Source: Hemicordylus capensis (taxonomy: Eukaryota > Chordata > Lepidosauria > Squamata > Cordylidae). From it: DNA of 64,000 nucleotides. The DNA lies in assembly GCF_027244095.1 (NCBI RefSeq), contig NC_069669.1, forward strand, positions 5,172,501 through 5,236,500, given 5' to 3'. Numbering within the stretch: the first letter of the stretch is position 1; the number at the start of each line of letters is the position of its first letter. Under the pieces are notes generated by a model. The model searched no databases. It was given only the letters and a program-made list of their open reading frames with translations, and was not told the DNA's origin. This document shows positions 1 through 11,121 of the stretch, piece by piece. Both the position numbers and the translations under genes were made by a program.

Positions 1-659
1 AATTAGGCAGGGGAGGTGCTGCCTGGCCTGCATTCCTGTGGGCCGGCTGTCCCAAGCGCGGGTTGGGGCGGCAGCCAGCCAGCCAGCCAGCGGCCGACCG
101 GGGCAGATGGCACCTCTCTGCTGGCCTGCCCTGGAGCACATCCATCCCAGGCTGCTGGGGAGGAGCTGGCCCTCTGCACGGCCCCAGTGGCCCTGCGGAA
201 CGGCTGGCTGCTGGCTAGCAGGCCGGGCAGGCCAAACCCAGGAGCTTGGGCCAGGGCGGGCGAGCGAGGAGCCGGCTTCTTCTCCGCCGGCAGACCTCCT
301 CTCCCCGGCGGCCTCAGCTCCGTCCGCGGCACCGCAGGCGGGAGCGCGGCTTGGCGTGTGAACACGCTTCCTGCCAGGTTACCTTCCCGGCCAGCTCCTC
401 CTGCCAGCCAGCCAGCCGCCGGGAGGAGGAACAAGGCCAGCATTGTCCGGGGGCCCAGGGCTGGCCCGGCGCCTCCGCTCTGCCTCTCCCCAAGGTGGGA
501 GGGGGCTGTGTGCAGCATCCAGAGCGATGCTGGCCAGGAACCGGGGGGGGGGGCTCTCTGAGCCTCGGCATGGACCCACCCCAGAGAGGAAGTGGGGGGA
601 GGAGGAGGAGGAGGAGGGCAGGCATCAGTGCTCCCCCCCCCCGCGCCAGGCAAGCAGCG
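1..659. other. GC-rich CORO7 intron, no gene seen
   Basis: Contains CCAGC repeats near 75-95 and poly-G/poly-C runs. Long open frames here are a by-product of GC content. Confidence 0.5.
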
Positions 660-795
660 CTTTTAGGGATTTTAAGCTGGTTTTATGTTTTAACTGTTAA
701 ACTCTTGGTTGGTTTTGTGCAGTAAACCGCCAAGGCACTTCGGCAGTGGGCGCCATGCAAATTTATTTATTTACTTACTAACAAAATAAATACAT
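660..795 (+). mobile_element. LINE 3' end fragment
   Basis: GTTTTATGTTTTAACTG, AGTAAACCGCCAAGGCAC, then ATTTATTTATTTACTTAC; similar layout to 62575-62785. Confidence 0.55.
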
Positions 796-1867
796 GTCAG
801 GTTGTGAGCAGCAGGACCGTCCACGCCCCAGCCCAGCCCAGCCTCCACTCTCACTCCGCTTTGGAATCGGTTGCCCAGACCGCCCTGCCAGACAGCACGG
901 AGGTATTCGGGACTCTCTCACACATCACACACGCACACACGATGCGTTTCCGATTGGCGGTGGGGGGTGGGAAGCACACCTGTGGCAGGAAGTCCTCTGC
1001 TTGGCCGGAAGACCCAGGCCACCCTCCCTCCAGTGGTGGGAGCCAGACCGTGGTCTCCTGGCCCGTGGAAGGGCCGAGTGGCGTTTGCCTCTTCCGGGCC
1101 ACTCTCAGCAGCGGCCGGGAGCGGAGCCCAGGGGTTCTCAAGGTGTTGGAGTGAAACGCCCATCATCTCCAGGCACAGTGGCAGGAGGGGGGTGATGGGA
1201 GCTGTAGTCCAGCCCCACCTGGGGAGAGATCCTGAGCTAGCCTGCAGCCTTTGCAAAGCAACGCATGAGCCGCCTCCACAGAGGGGCCCCTTCCACACTC
1301 CCGCCCCTCGGCCTCCCCTCCTCCTGTGGGCCTGGCGCTGCTGCTGCGGCTGAGGCTGCCCTCTCCTCCTGGATCCTGGCTGGGCCCTCCTCCGCCTAAG
1401 CATTCTTGCCTCCCTCCCAGGCGCGGGCGTCCCTCCGCCCCCGCTTTCCAGGCTCCCCCTCAGGTGCTTGGGAGGAGGCCGAGCAGAAGGGCTGCTTCCC
1501 AAAAAGAAACTCATTCCAGCTGCCCCAACCCGGCTGGGGCCAGCTGTGGGGGAGGAGGCCTGGCGCTGCTCACACCTCAGCACCCTCCTGCCCTGCGCAC
1601 CGGCAGGAATGCCTCTTGCATGGAGCCAGGAATGCCTCTTGCTCTCGGCCGAGGGATAAGCAGCAGCAGCTGCTTTTCTGGTTTGGGGTGCTTCCCTGGG
1701 CGTAAGGGCAGGCCCCCCCCCACCGCCAGGTGAACCACCTGAGCAGGGAGCTCAGCACCCACCCACCCCTGCCAGGGATGACCAGCCCTTTGGTTGGGGC
1801 AATGCTGATACTGGCTAGACCCGCTTGCTGGCAGAGGGGGCTGCAAGACCCTCGTTGGGCTGCAGGA
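796..1867. other. intronic, mostly unique
   Basis: Short ACAC-rich patch near 920-940 and one worn MITE at 1125-1232; nothing else recognised. Confidence 0.4.
1125..1232. mobile_element. degenerate hAT-type MITE
   Basis: GGTTCTCAAGGTGTTGG at left, GATGGGAGCTGTAGTCC near the right end; an older copy of the same family. Confidence 0.55.
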
Positions 1868-2003
1868 GTTCTCAGACGTGGGTCCCCAGAGGTCGTGGCA
1901 CTACAACTCCCATCATCCCCAGCCATAATGGTTCCCTTTGGCCACTGACGATGGGAGTTGTAGTCCCACAACTTCTGCAGAACCAAGATTGTGAAGCCCT
2001 GCT
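1868..2003. mobile_element. palindromic hAT-type MITE
   Basis: Inverted ACTACAACTCCCATCATCC and GATGGGAGTTGTAGT arms with a GTTCTCA/GTCCCCAGA-type left end. Confidence 0.7.
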
Positions 2004-2379
2004 AATCCATTTAAAATAATAAAACCTTTAAATTGCCTTTTAAAAGATGCCAATTTAAAAAAAAAAGAAAGAGGAAGTACACACTCATATAAAACCTGCA
2101 GGTGACAAGCACCACTTTGAATGGTATTCCTTCCCACCCAGGAGGAAACACCTCTTCTGTCTCCAGGTACAACATGCCTGTTTCCTCATCCAGAAGCCCA
2201 AGTGCTTCTGCTTCAGAACTGGTCTTACCTGTGTGCAAATTTGAACCAATTAATCAGCTAAAACTCATACAGCTGGTTGCGATTTCGAGATTTGGGCAAC
2301 AGCACAGCCTCCTTAAGCTCTGTGCAAATTAATGCAGATGAGTAACCACCCGAGCATTAGCTCCAATTGCTAAATAGAG

Positions 2380-2600
2380 CCTCCATGTTTAGAGGCAGTG
2401 TGGCTTGAAAGGACTACTTTCAAAGACAGTATTCTCCTGAAAACCAGTAATGAGGTGGGGAAGTAGGGGTGGGGGACATGTGGCTTTCATGTCCTGCTTG
2501 TGGGCTTCCCAGAGCCATCTGGCCGGCCACTGCTGGAAAGAAGATGCTGTCCTAAATTGACCTGCAGTCCAATCCAGCAGGGCTCTTCTTGCCTTCTTCT
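2380..2600 (+). mobile_element. probable CR1-like LINE fragment
   Basis: CTTGTGGGCTTCCCAGAGCC, GGCCGGCCACTGCTGGAAAG and AATCCAGCAGGGCTCTTC follow CR1 order but are worn. Confidence 0.55.
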
Positions 2601-2650
2601 CTTTGCAATCACAAAGAGAAGGCAGATGTTGATGTTTAAGATGTATGTCA

Positions 2651-2888
2651 AGGGCCCACAGGACTACAACCCCCATAATTCCTTTGGCCATTGTGGCTCA
2701 GGATGATGGGAATTGTAGTCAAACATCTGGGGCCCAATATCGGGAACCCCCGATACATGCAATTGGCCTGTTAATATGTTAGAGATTCTCAAAATTAGGT
2801 CCTCAGATGCTGGACTACAACTCCCATCACTCCCAGCCAAGTGGCCTTTGGGAGTTGTAGTCCCAACCTCTGGGGAACCACTGCCCTG
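2651..2888. mobile_element. two adjacent palindromic hAT-type MITEs
   Basis: Arms GGACTACAACCCCCATAATT/GGGAATTGTAGTC and then GGACTACAACTCCCATCACT/GGGAGTTGTAGTCCC. The second has an AGATTCTCAAAATTAGGTCC left end like the copy at 12169. Confidence 0.7.
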
Positions 2889-2897
2889 GGTTAGAAG

Positions 2898-3030
2898 CAG
2901 TGTTCCCTGTAACAGGGATTGCCAGATGTTGTTGACTACAACTCCCATCATCCCCAGCTGCAGTGGCCTTTGGTTGGGGATGATGGGAGTTGTAGTCAAC
3001 ACCTGGAAATTCCTGTTACAAGGAACACTG
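2898..3030. mobile_element. hAT-type MITE
   Basis: Ends CAGTGTTCCCTGTAACAGGG / AGGAACACTG, inverted ACTACAACTCCCATCATCCCC arms; flanks GTTAGAAG and GTTAGGAG match at 7 of 8 bases. Confidence 0.85.
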
Positions 3031-3342
3031 GTTAGGAGGCTCTCTCCTACATTTGCCCATGCTAGGGTACTGAGCCCTGCTCTTTGCACATGCTCCATGC
3101 ATCCTAGCTGCTTACTCAAGAAGCAGAAATGCTCATAAAGCAACTGGTTCACCTGCATCCAGCGCTCTTTAGAGCAGCCACACAGTGGCGGCCCATTTTA
3201 CCAAAAAGCAGGAGGCACAGCCTCTGAGCACGTGCAGGGGGAAGAGGGGCACTAGGGAACAAAAATGGAGCAGCCATTTGGGCTCCAAAAGGATGTCCAC
3301 GCCACCACTTCTGACTCAGACGCAACTTTTGGGTACGTGTCT

Positions 3343-3596
3343 ACACCACCTTAAGTGGTGGAAATGCTTGCCTAAGGAGCAGAAGGTTGCTGGTTCTAAT
3401 CCCCACTGGTACACCTCTATCGGGCAGCAGCGATATAGGAAGATGCTGAAAGGCATCATCTCGTATTGTGCGGGAGGAGGCAACGGTCAACCCCTCCTGT
3501 ATTCTCCCAAAGACAACCACAGGCAGGCTCTGTGGTCACCAGGAGTCGACAGCGACTCGATGGCACACTTTACCTTTACCTGCATCACAACATTGA
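3343..3596 (+). mobile_element. second tRNA-derived SINE family
   Basis: Box A-like TAAGTGGTGGAAATGCTTG, box B TGGTTCTAATCC; body TGCTGAAAGGCATCATCTCG; tail AGTCGACAGCGACTCGATGG, then TTTACCTTTACC. Confidence 0.8.
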
Positions 3597-3599
3597 CAT

Positions 3600-3994
3600 A
3601 GTTTAATGTCTGTTTCACTGCTGTGGCTCCCCCACCAAGGAATGCTGGGAATTGTGGTCCGGCCAGGAGGCTGAGAATTCTCCCTTAGGGATCCGTTGCT
3701 CTGCCCTAGGACGACAGTACCCAGGATGCCCTACACACAGAGAGAATACCTATTAAGGCCGTCTGGCCCTGTCCTATTGCTTTGCCACCCAGTCCATTGC
3801 TTCTCCTGCCCTTTCCTGCTCACCCAACACAGAGGGACCATGTGATGCTCCAGCACCAGCCTGCCTCTGTACGCTTTGCATAATGCAGGGAGGAAAGACC
3901 CTCGGCAGCTTCTCTGCATTATGCAAATTTCGTGTGACAGGTGGTCACCTCAGTGCCACTGAGCTGTCCCTTGCCAGGCCCCGATTCTTGAACA
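3600..3994. other. intronic, nothing recognised
   Basis: No exon-like or repeat signal identified between the two SINEs. Confidence 0.4.
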
Positions 3995-4214
3995 GAAAGG
4001 GATCCTGCCACTGAAAGGACCGGGGAGTCCCGAGTTCAAATCCTCCTTCAGCCATGAGACTTGCTGGGTGACTCTGGGCCAGTCACTTCTCTCTCAGCCT
4101 AACCTACTTCACAGGGTTGTTGTCAGGAGAAACCTAAGTATGTAGTACACCGCTCTGGGCTCCTTGGAGGAAGAGCAGGATATAAAATGTAAAAATAAAA
4201 AATAAATAAAAAGA
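3995..4214 (+). mobile_element. Sauria-type tRNA SINE (5'-decayed)
   Basis: Box B GAGTTCAAATCC, TGGGTGACTCTGGGCCAGTC, AGCCTAACCTACTTCACAGG, GGAGGAAGAGCAGGATATAA, then an A-rich end. This body is typical of Sauria SINEs, whose tail is shared with BovB LINEs. Confidence 0.85.
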
Positions 4215-4585
4215 GACGCAGGTCTGAGCTCTCACTGCAACCTTTTCTACTGTTCACTCTCAGCCACAGGCATCTGGCAAGGCAGGACCCAGACTTTGCA
4301 CCCCTCTCCTCCTGGCTGAGGTGTGGGAGCAACTGACCGGCAGGCCGGAAGTGACAGAGAAGCCCGGCTGGAGTGGGAGGAAAGCAGGGGGGCACCCTGG
4401 GTTGCTTCCAGGCCTGTCATTCGTTCACACAGCCCCTTCCTGCCTCTGACACTCCGTTTACAGAACTGCCCCACATCCCACTAACAAAGTTGGGGAGAAA
4501 ATAAACACAAAGGTGGAGAAGCTGGGAAAGGAGAGAAGCTGTCCATGGAGACCAGGCAGAGACCCCCCAAGTCCTAGAGCCCTAA

Positions 4586-4680
4586 GCCTGTTCAATTTAG
4601 GGGCCCCCAGCTGTTTTTGGACTACAACTCCCATAATCCCCAGCCACACTGGCCAATAGTCAGTAATTATGGGCACAGCC
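4586..4680. mobile_element. hAT-type MITE fragment
   Basis: TTCAATTTAGGGGCCCCCAG, then AAAAACAGCTG-type arm and GGACTACAACTCCCATAATC; right arm truncated. Confidence 0.6.
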
Positions 4681-4924
4681 AGCTCCTACACCCCACCAAA
4701 CGTTCTTGAAGGCAGCTCAGGTCTTTGTGCATCCCAGCAAAAGAAACTAGACAGGACCACCACCCTGGCAGAGCAGGGGAGGGTCTACCAGGCCTCGACT
4801 CCCCCAGCTTCTTCAAGCCCTTTGCTTCTGGGCATGCCAGTGTCACTCTCTGCTTGGCCCCATTTCAGTGGCAAGGCAGCCCCATGGAAGAAGGGGCAAG
4901 AGGCCTGCCTTTTGTGGGGCCAGG

Positions 4925-5015
4925 TGACGCTCCAGAGGCATCTGGTGGGCCACTGTGTCTGTGTGAAACAGGAAGCTGGACTAGATCGGCCTTGGGCCTG
5001 ATCCAGCAGGGCTGG
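4925..5015 (+). mobile_element. CR1-like LINE 3' fragment
   Basis: CATCTGGTGGGCCACTGTGT, CTGGACTAGATCGGCCTTGG, GATCCAGCAGGGCTGGCC. Confidence 0.75.
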
Positions 5016-5589
5016 CCTTATGCTGGGTCCTGGGTGGCCCTAGGCTTTGGCCGATGGAGATGCTGCCCACTGGGAAGTCCAGCGTTGCACAAGCCCCACT
5101 GGAATAGGCAGAGGCTGAACCACCAGCACATGCTTCTCAATGGGCCGTGCCCCTCCTTGTATGTTTCAGATGGCAGGGAGCTTCTGAGTTTTCTGCTTCA
5201 GGCCTGCCTCTCCTGCTACTGACTTAAAATTTCTGCTTCCTTTTCCCAAGAGTTGGCAGTCCTTAACATTTGGGGGTGGGGGTGGGGGGAGGAAAGCAGG
5301 CTGCACATGCTCAGAGTCTACTACACATATACAGAAACTGGGTCTCTGCTCTGCTGTAGCCAGGCCTTGGTGGGATGCAAGTGTGTGACACTTTGGGCAA
5401 GAAAGAAATGGGGGGGGGGGCTGCACCCTTACACTGGCTGGCAGGGCGGGGGCAGACGAGGTCCTACCGGCATTGCCACCAGCCAAGCTGAGAAGCTCTG
5501 CTGTGGGGGCTACTGACTGGGGGGGGTTTCATTCCCAGGCGGGTTCATCATTCGCAGGGGGTTTGACTCTGGTTCCGGCGATAGGAGGA
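5016..5589. other. intronic, G-run rich
   Basis: GGGGGTGGGGGTGGGG-type runs near 5272 and 5408; no gene seen. Confidence 0.4.
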
Positions 5590-6640
5590 GGGCTGCGATG
5601 CTGTGTGGGGTGAAGAGGGCGACTGTGGTGCGGGGTGGGGGGGGCTGCCTTCATGCCCATATGTGGGCATCTGCTTGCCCCCCCCCCCGCCGGATGAGCC
5701 CACTGTGGGAGGACCCACGGGGGCTGTTCTTGTGCGGTGCATTTCGGCCGAAGCAGACCCCCGGGGCGGGCATCCTCTCGTGGATCAGTGCGGAGAGCTG
5801 CTCTCCCCCCATCGCCATCCCTATAGATGCGCCTTGCTCTGGGCGCTTTCTAGTGCTCGGCGCCGCCGCTGGATTTTGGAAGGAAAGCGGGGGAAGAGTG
5901 CGGACCGCCCCAAGTGAGCCGTCCCGTCTCTCCGTCCCCCGCCCCAGCAGCGGAGTGTCCTTTCCGCCGCCCTTTCGCATTTCCCTCCCGGGCCCCCCTT
6001 GCCGCAGGGAAGAAGCGCCTGGCTGGGCTCTTCCAGCCTGGCCGGGAAAGCGAAGCGAGCGTCGCCGTCTCTCTTTCTGTCTCCCGGACAGCCAGAGACG
6101 CTCCGGAGCGCAGGAGCCGCGTTTACACACACACGGCGGGCTGCTGGCGTCCTGGGGATGGCGAGCCCGCCTGGGGCGGGCGAGGAGAGCGGCAGGGTGC
6201 GCGCAGCGGCGGCGGCGGCCAGGGACACTCACCGAGGCGGCGTCCGGAGGGCGCGGGGGCTGCTGCTGCTGCTGCGGGGTTCCTCTAGGGCGCCAGCCGG
6301 GGCTCCATGGCTCGCAGGGCTGCTGCCTCCTGCTGCTCCTGGCTGGGCTCGGCGGCGTCTCTGCTCGGCTCAGCTGCCCGGCCCACTGGAAGCTCCACGG
6401 CGTGGGGCGGGGCGGGGCCGGGCGGGCGGGCGGGGGGGGGCTCGGCATTGGCTGGAGGGCGCCGCGGCCAGCCCCCGGGCTGCGGCCGGCGGTGGGGCGG
6501 AGAGCCCGCAGCCGCTGGCGGGGAGACCTGAGTACCCCCGGAGGCGCGCGGGGGCCCCGAGGCTGGAGGCGTTGGGAGCCCAGCAAGGGGACGGAGCAAC
6601 ACCGAGCCTGGCCGCCGCCCGAAAGCGGAGAAAGAGCGAC
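5590..6640 (-). promoter_or_regulatory. CpG island in a CORO7 intron with minus-strand donor
   Basis: CpG-dense, repeat-free block. The minus strand has a strong splice donor, CCTCG|GTGAGTGT (exon end 6233). In mammals VASN is nested antisense within CORO7 and has a non-coding first exon; this island is where such a first exon could lie. No VASN coding sequence is in the window. Confidence 0.5.
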
Positions 6641-7090
6641 AGGTTCGAGCCCGGTGCAAGTTCAGAACAGACCCCCCCCCAAAAAAAAAGACTCCACACA
6701 AAGCAGGCTTACCCTATGGAACTCGCTGCCACAAGATGTGGCTTAGACGGGGGGCTCACAGTTTGTGGAGATAAAATCCTGTTGGAGCTGGTCTTGCTCC
6801 AGACCTGTCCGGCCTGCACTGTGCGAGGTCATGTCTCTCCCCACCCTGCACCACGGCCTGGTCTCAGCTCCAGCCGGCTCTGCTTCTGTCTCCCTCTTGC
6901 TTCCAGGACAGGTGCTTCTTGGGCATGGTAGCCATCACGGAGCACTGCGCTTTTTGCCAATTGCCACTCCCGGGGTGCAAAAGCAGGGCAGCAGGAGTGG
7001 ACATCAACATCAGGTCGGCTGGGCTGGGCTGGGCTGGCAGACTCCCTGTGCTTGCCTGTCCACCCAGCCCGCCCATTCAGTGGTTGGCAT

Positions 7091-7338
7091 GGCAAGAAAG
7101 CCACCTGAGGAGCCTTTTTCAGTGGTGATTCTCTTTATTTATCAGGGGGTGAGCAACTGGCCCTATCCACCCCCAGCACAGTACCCCTGCAGCGACTGTT
7201 GCTGGTGTGTCTTCTGTTTCTTTTTAGACTTGAGTCCGTTGGGGACAGAGAGCCATCTCTATTTATTTATTTTTTCTATGTAAACCGCTTTGGAAAGTTT
7301 TGTTGAAAAGTGGTATATAAATATTTGTAGTTGTAGCT
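7091..7338 (+). mobile_element. L2-like LINE 3' end
   Basis: TTAGACTTGAGTCCGTTGGG and GTAAACCGCTTTGGAAAG, then GGTATATAAATATTTG; the GAGCCCTTTGGGGACAGGGA motif of L2 3' UTRs is present in worn form. Confidence 0.7.
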
Positions 7339-7406
7339 GTCCCTACCAGGACAAGCTTGCAAAATGCTCACTGCTTCCCCCACAGGGGCACCTGGAGGGG
7401 GAAGAC

Positions 7407-7697
7407 AGCTGGTCTTGTAGTAGCAAGCATGACTGGCCCCCTTAGCTAAGCAGGGTCTGCCCTGGTTGCATTTGAATGGGAGACTAGAAGTGTGAGCACT
7501 GTAAGATATTCCCCTACGGGGATGGAGCTGCTCTGGGAAGAGCAGAAGGTTCCAAGTTCCCTCCCTGGCAGCATCTCCAAGATAGGGCTGAGAGAGGCTC
7601 CTGTCTGCAACCTTGGAGAAGCCACTGCCAGTCTGTGTAGACAATACTGAGCTAGATAGACCAAGGGTCTGACTCAGTTTTTGGCAGCTTCCTATGG
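7407..7697 (+). mobile_element. 5S/tRNA chimeric SINE
   Basis: GCTAAGCAGGGTCTGCCCTG and TTTGAATGGGAGAC 5S-like head, decayed tRNA part, GAGCTAGATAGACCAAGGG tail. Confidence 0.85.
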
Positions 7698-8891
7698 AGC
7701 TGTGCTTGGCCTCACCCCTCTGCAGTAGGATCAGCTCTGTGGGATTGGGAAGCACCAGGCGGGGCTCCTGGGAATGAATATCGGATTGGGGACAAAGTGC
7801 TCGCCTCCGATACTGGAGGGGGGGGGAGGGAGAAGGGGAATCTGAGCTCTGGCTGTGACCTTTCAAAGAAGCGGCAGCGGGTTTGCCCCAGCGCTGCCCT
7901 TGGTGGACTGTGCTTGGGACCCAGCACGGTCTGATTGGATCCCAGCTGCCTGGAGGTCCAAGTCCACCTTAAGGCTCTTTGCAACCGCTGCCTTGGCATT
8001 GGGGCTTCCGCGACATGCCCTCTTCACTCCCTCCCCTGCCAGTGTTTTGCTGGACACTCCAAGAAGAGCCCTGGGGGGGGGTGCCGGCTACTGGGTGGCC
8101 TTTCACTGGGCCTGGTGCCCGCCTGGGTCTTGCTGATAGGGCTGACGTGGCCGCCTGGGCCTCTCTCCCCCTTGCTCTCTGCATCGGGGCCTGGAGCTCT
8201 CCGGAGAAGCCGGAGCCACCACAGGTGTGGAGGCTTGGCTCAGCGCAGAGGGGCTGTGGGCCGCTCCTGGGGTGCTGGGACGTCCCCGTCTTGGGGCAGA
8301 GCCTGCTGGTTTCTAGAGCAGTCCCTGCCCACTGTGTGCATCGGGCATTGCCCGAGAGTCCCTCTGTGGGTAGCCCGCCAGCCAGTTGAGTGACCTCTGA
8401 GTGTGTGCCTCCTCGGCAGCTCTCTCCCCCCTCCTCTTTCTCTCTCGGCAAACAGAGCCAGCGGTCACTCCCCCTCCCACCTGGGCAGCCACAAAAATGT
8501 CAGCGGGAACATAATATACCGCTTTTGTTCTCTCCCAGCTTCCTCTCCTGCCCTTATCTTGGGTCAACAGAGGGGCTGGTTGCTGCTGGGACTCTCCTTT
8601 CTGCAGGGGTGATTTCACTCTGGCCCCAGAGGACAGCTTTTGCTCCAGTCTGGAAGTGGGGGCATCAACAGGTCTTGGGGGGGGGAGCTCGGCTACCCCT
8701 CCCACTGCCTAGGACGGTGTGCTGCCTCCCTTGAGCTTTTCACCTGGCCGGATTTTCTCGGATCCTGTGGATGACCAGCCAGCCCGTTTGCAATCAGCCA
8801 GGGGAGCCTTCCATCCCAGCGTGCCTGGGTGTGGCCTTTTTGTGCCCCAGTTGGCCGGGTGCTGCCCTCCCATCCAGAGGGAGGTGGGTGG
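7698..8891. other. intronic, nothing recognised
   Basis: GC-rich with poly-G runs; no CORO7-like exon found. Confidence 0.4.
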
Positions 8892-9184
8892 AGAGCTGGC
8901 TTTGTGGCAGCAAGCACAGATTGTCCCAGTTCCTAAGCAGGGTCAGCCACGGTTGGCACTTGGATGGGAGACTACATGCAGGCACTGTAAGAGATAGGGG
9001 ATGGGGCTGTCGCTCAGTGGTGGAGCATCTGCTTTGCAGGCAGAAGTTCAATCCCTGGCAGCGTCTCCAGGGAGGTCTGGGATCGACTCCTGCCTGAAAC
9101 CTTGCGGAGCCGCTGCCAGTCAGTGTTCTGCAGACAATACAGATGGATCAAGGGTCCGACTAGGTAGAAGGCAGCTTCCAGCGT
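8892..9184 (+). mobile_element. 5S rRNA/tRNA-Ala chimeric SINE, best-preserved copy
   Basis: Head 8892-8995 resembles 5S rRNA (CTAAGCAGGGTCAGCC, then GGCACTTGGATGGGAGAC, the 5S internal promoter region). 9001-9068 is a tRNA-Ala(TGC)-like cloverleaf with box A CGCTCAGTGGTGGAGC, anticodon loop TTTGCAG and box B GTTCAATCC. A shared body follows, then a CR1-like tail (AGATGGATCAAGGGTCCGAC, AAGGCAGCTTCC). Confidence 0.85.
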
Positions 9185-9849
9185 TCATGCAGAAGTTCCC
9201 TTTGAGAACTCAACTGCCAGCTCACACAGACTTGGCGGGCTGCCCGCTGGCGCTCTCTGGCACGGCACCTGAGATTTCAGAGCCAAGCCATCCCCGGACG
9301 AGTGACAACTGGCCCTTCCTCCCTGGCGGGAGCCACGAGTGGCTGTCTGCCGAAAGGCACAGAGGGCTGCGACAGCTGCTTCTGCCTGGGAGATCCTGCT
9401 GCAGGGAAGCAGAGGTGGGACCCCACCTAGCCGCTTTATTCTCTGGGGGGGGGTGTGAGAGAGAGAGAGAGAGAGAGAGAGGATTGTGTCAGTCGCATCC
9501 ACAAAAGGGATGCTTTCGTCAAACACGGAACAAGGAACTTTGTCTAACCTAGTCAGAGAAAACTGCACACTTTGGTTGGATCTGCCCTTTTCTGGCCAAG
9601 CTGGTTGTGCCGTTCTGGGCTGGCTCCCCTCTGGGGGGACAGTGGCTAGGATGGGGGTGGGTGGGGGCGGCACACAGACACCCCCTGCCTCTTGCAGTGG
9701 GATGAGCCTTGCTGGTTCTAGTGTTGTGAGAAAGGGAGAAAAATGAGTCACTTTCTCCACCCCAAGTAGCGTTTTGTGAACCTCATTCACCCCCCCACCC
9801 ACTATCCTACCTATTTGCTTTTTTCCTGAGTGAAAAAGTCCCAGTTAGA
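9185..9849. other. intronic, one microsatellite only
   Basis: GA repeat at 9459; otherwise unique. Confidence 0.4.
9459..9481. repeat. (GA)n microsatellite
   Basis: About 11 GA units after a G run. Confidence 0.9.
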
Positions 9850-10190
9850 GCCCACAAGTTAGCCCACTTGCGCCTCAAACGTTCACGCATCCACCATTTT
9901 GGATTGGGGTAGATGACATCATCATTATGGATGTCAATAATGAACGATGCCATTGAGGTGTCCCTATGCGTCCCTACAGCTGCAGCAAATTTGGTTCAAA
10001 TCGGTTAAAAGCGCTGCAGTTCACAAGTTAGCCCACTTGTGCCTCAAGAGTTTACGTGGCCGCCATCTTGAATCGATGTGGATGACATCATCACAAATAA
10101 ACGCCACTGAGGTGTCCCTGTGTGTCACTCACTGCAACTGTACCCAATTTGGTTCAGATGGGTTAGGCAGGCCACAAATTAGCCAGCTTG
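9850..10190. repeat. tandem direct repeat of ~150-170 bp (two units plus start of a third)
   Basis: CACAAGTTAGCCCACTTG at 9853 and 10022, worn as CACAAATTAGCCAGCTTG at 10172. Each unit has GATGACATCATCA, GAGGTGTCCCT and AATTTGGTTCA. Confidence 0.75.
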
Positions 10191-10388
10191 CTCATTGTCG
10201 CCTTTCCTGGTGGAGAGAGGCCCCAGCCCCAGTCCTTTAGGTTGCCCTCTTCTGCACCTTTACCCAACTCCGCAACATTATTTTGGGGATGGGGCACCCA
10301 GAACTGGGCTCAGTACTCCAAATGTAGCCGCCCCATAGATGTGCATCAGGGCATTAACAATATTGCCAGTGTTCCCTCTTGGACTACA

Positions 10389-10626
10389 GTTTATTTTATT
10401 TTGTTTTGTTTATCTTGCATTTTATATCCCCTTCTTCCTCCAAGGAGCCCAGAGCAGTGTACTACATACTTGAGTTTTCTCTTTCACAACAACCCTGTGA
10501 AGTAGGTTAGGCTGAGAGAGAAGTGACTGGCCCAGAGTCACCCAGCAAGTCTCATGGCTGAATGGGGATTTGAACTCGGGTCTCCCCTGCCCTAGTCCAG
10601 CACTCTGACCACTACACCATGCTGGC
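10389..10626 (-). mobile_element. Sauria-type tRNA SINE
   Basis: Reverse strand: box A GTGTAGTGGTCAGAGTGC, box B GAGTTCAAATCCC, GGGCCAGTCACTTCTC body. Confidence 0.88.
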
Positions 10627-10947
10627 CCCAGTTCCCATCACCCCCAGCCACAATGGCCTCCTGTCAGGATTGTGGCTTCCCTCCCCACTTCCCTGGGGCG
10701 CCCTGGCCCAGCTTTGATATCCAGGCTCCTGGGAGCACCTTTCCATGCCTGGTGCCAAGGCTGCTCCCAGGCCGCGTGCCGGGGTGATCTGGCAGCCATC
10801 CAGGCATGCTGCCTCCATGAGGTGCTTCTGCTTCTGCCACCCTCCAGCAGCATCAGCAGCGTGGAAGGACTAGCTCGGCCTGTCTGGGGAGGCGGCAGAG
10901 CCCAGACTGGTTTCCCCACCTCATGTCCTCCCTCTCCGGGGAGGGAT

Positions 10948-11121
10948 CAGCCTTTTTGCATGCAGAAGGTTCCCAGTCCCCTCCCTGGCAGCATCTCCAA
11001 GATAGGCCTGGGAGAGACTTCTGCCTGCAGCCTTGGAGAAGCCGCTGCCAGTCTGTGAAGACAATCCTGAGCTAGATGGACCAAGGGTCTGACTCAGTCT
11101 ATGGCAGCTTCCTATGTTCCA
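10948..11121 (+). mobile_element. 5S/tRNA SINE, 5'-truncated
   Basis: Begins in the tRNA part (TGCATGCAGAAGGTTCCCAG) and has the full body and tail. Confidence 0.8.

Noticed and set aside
8892-8995. possible 5S rRNA gene
   Set aside because: Only the central 5S region is similar and it recurs in many SINE copies at the same place in the element.
9001-9068. possible functional tRNA-Ala gene
   Set aside because: The cloverleaf is imperfect (mutated box A and shortened variable region) and embedded in a SINE with 5S head and CR1-like tail.
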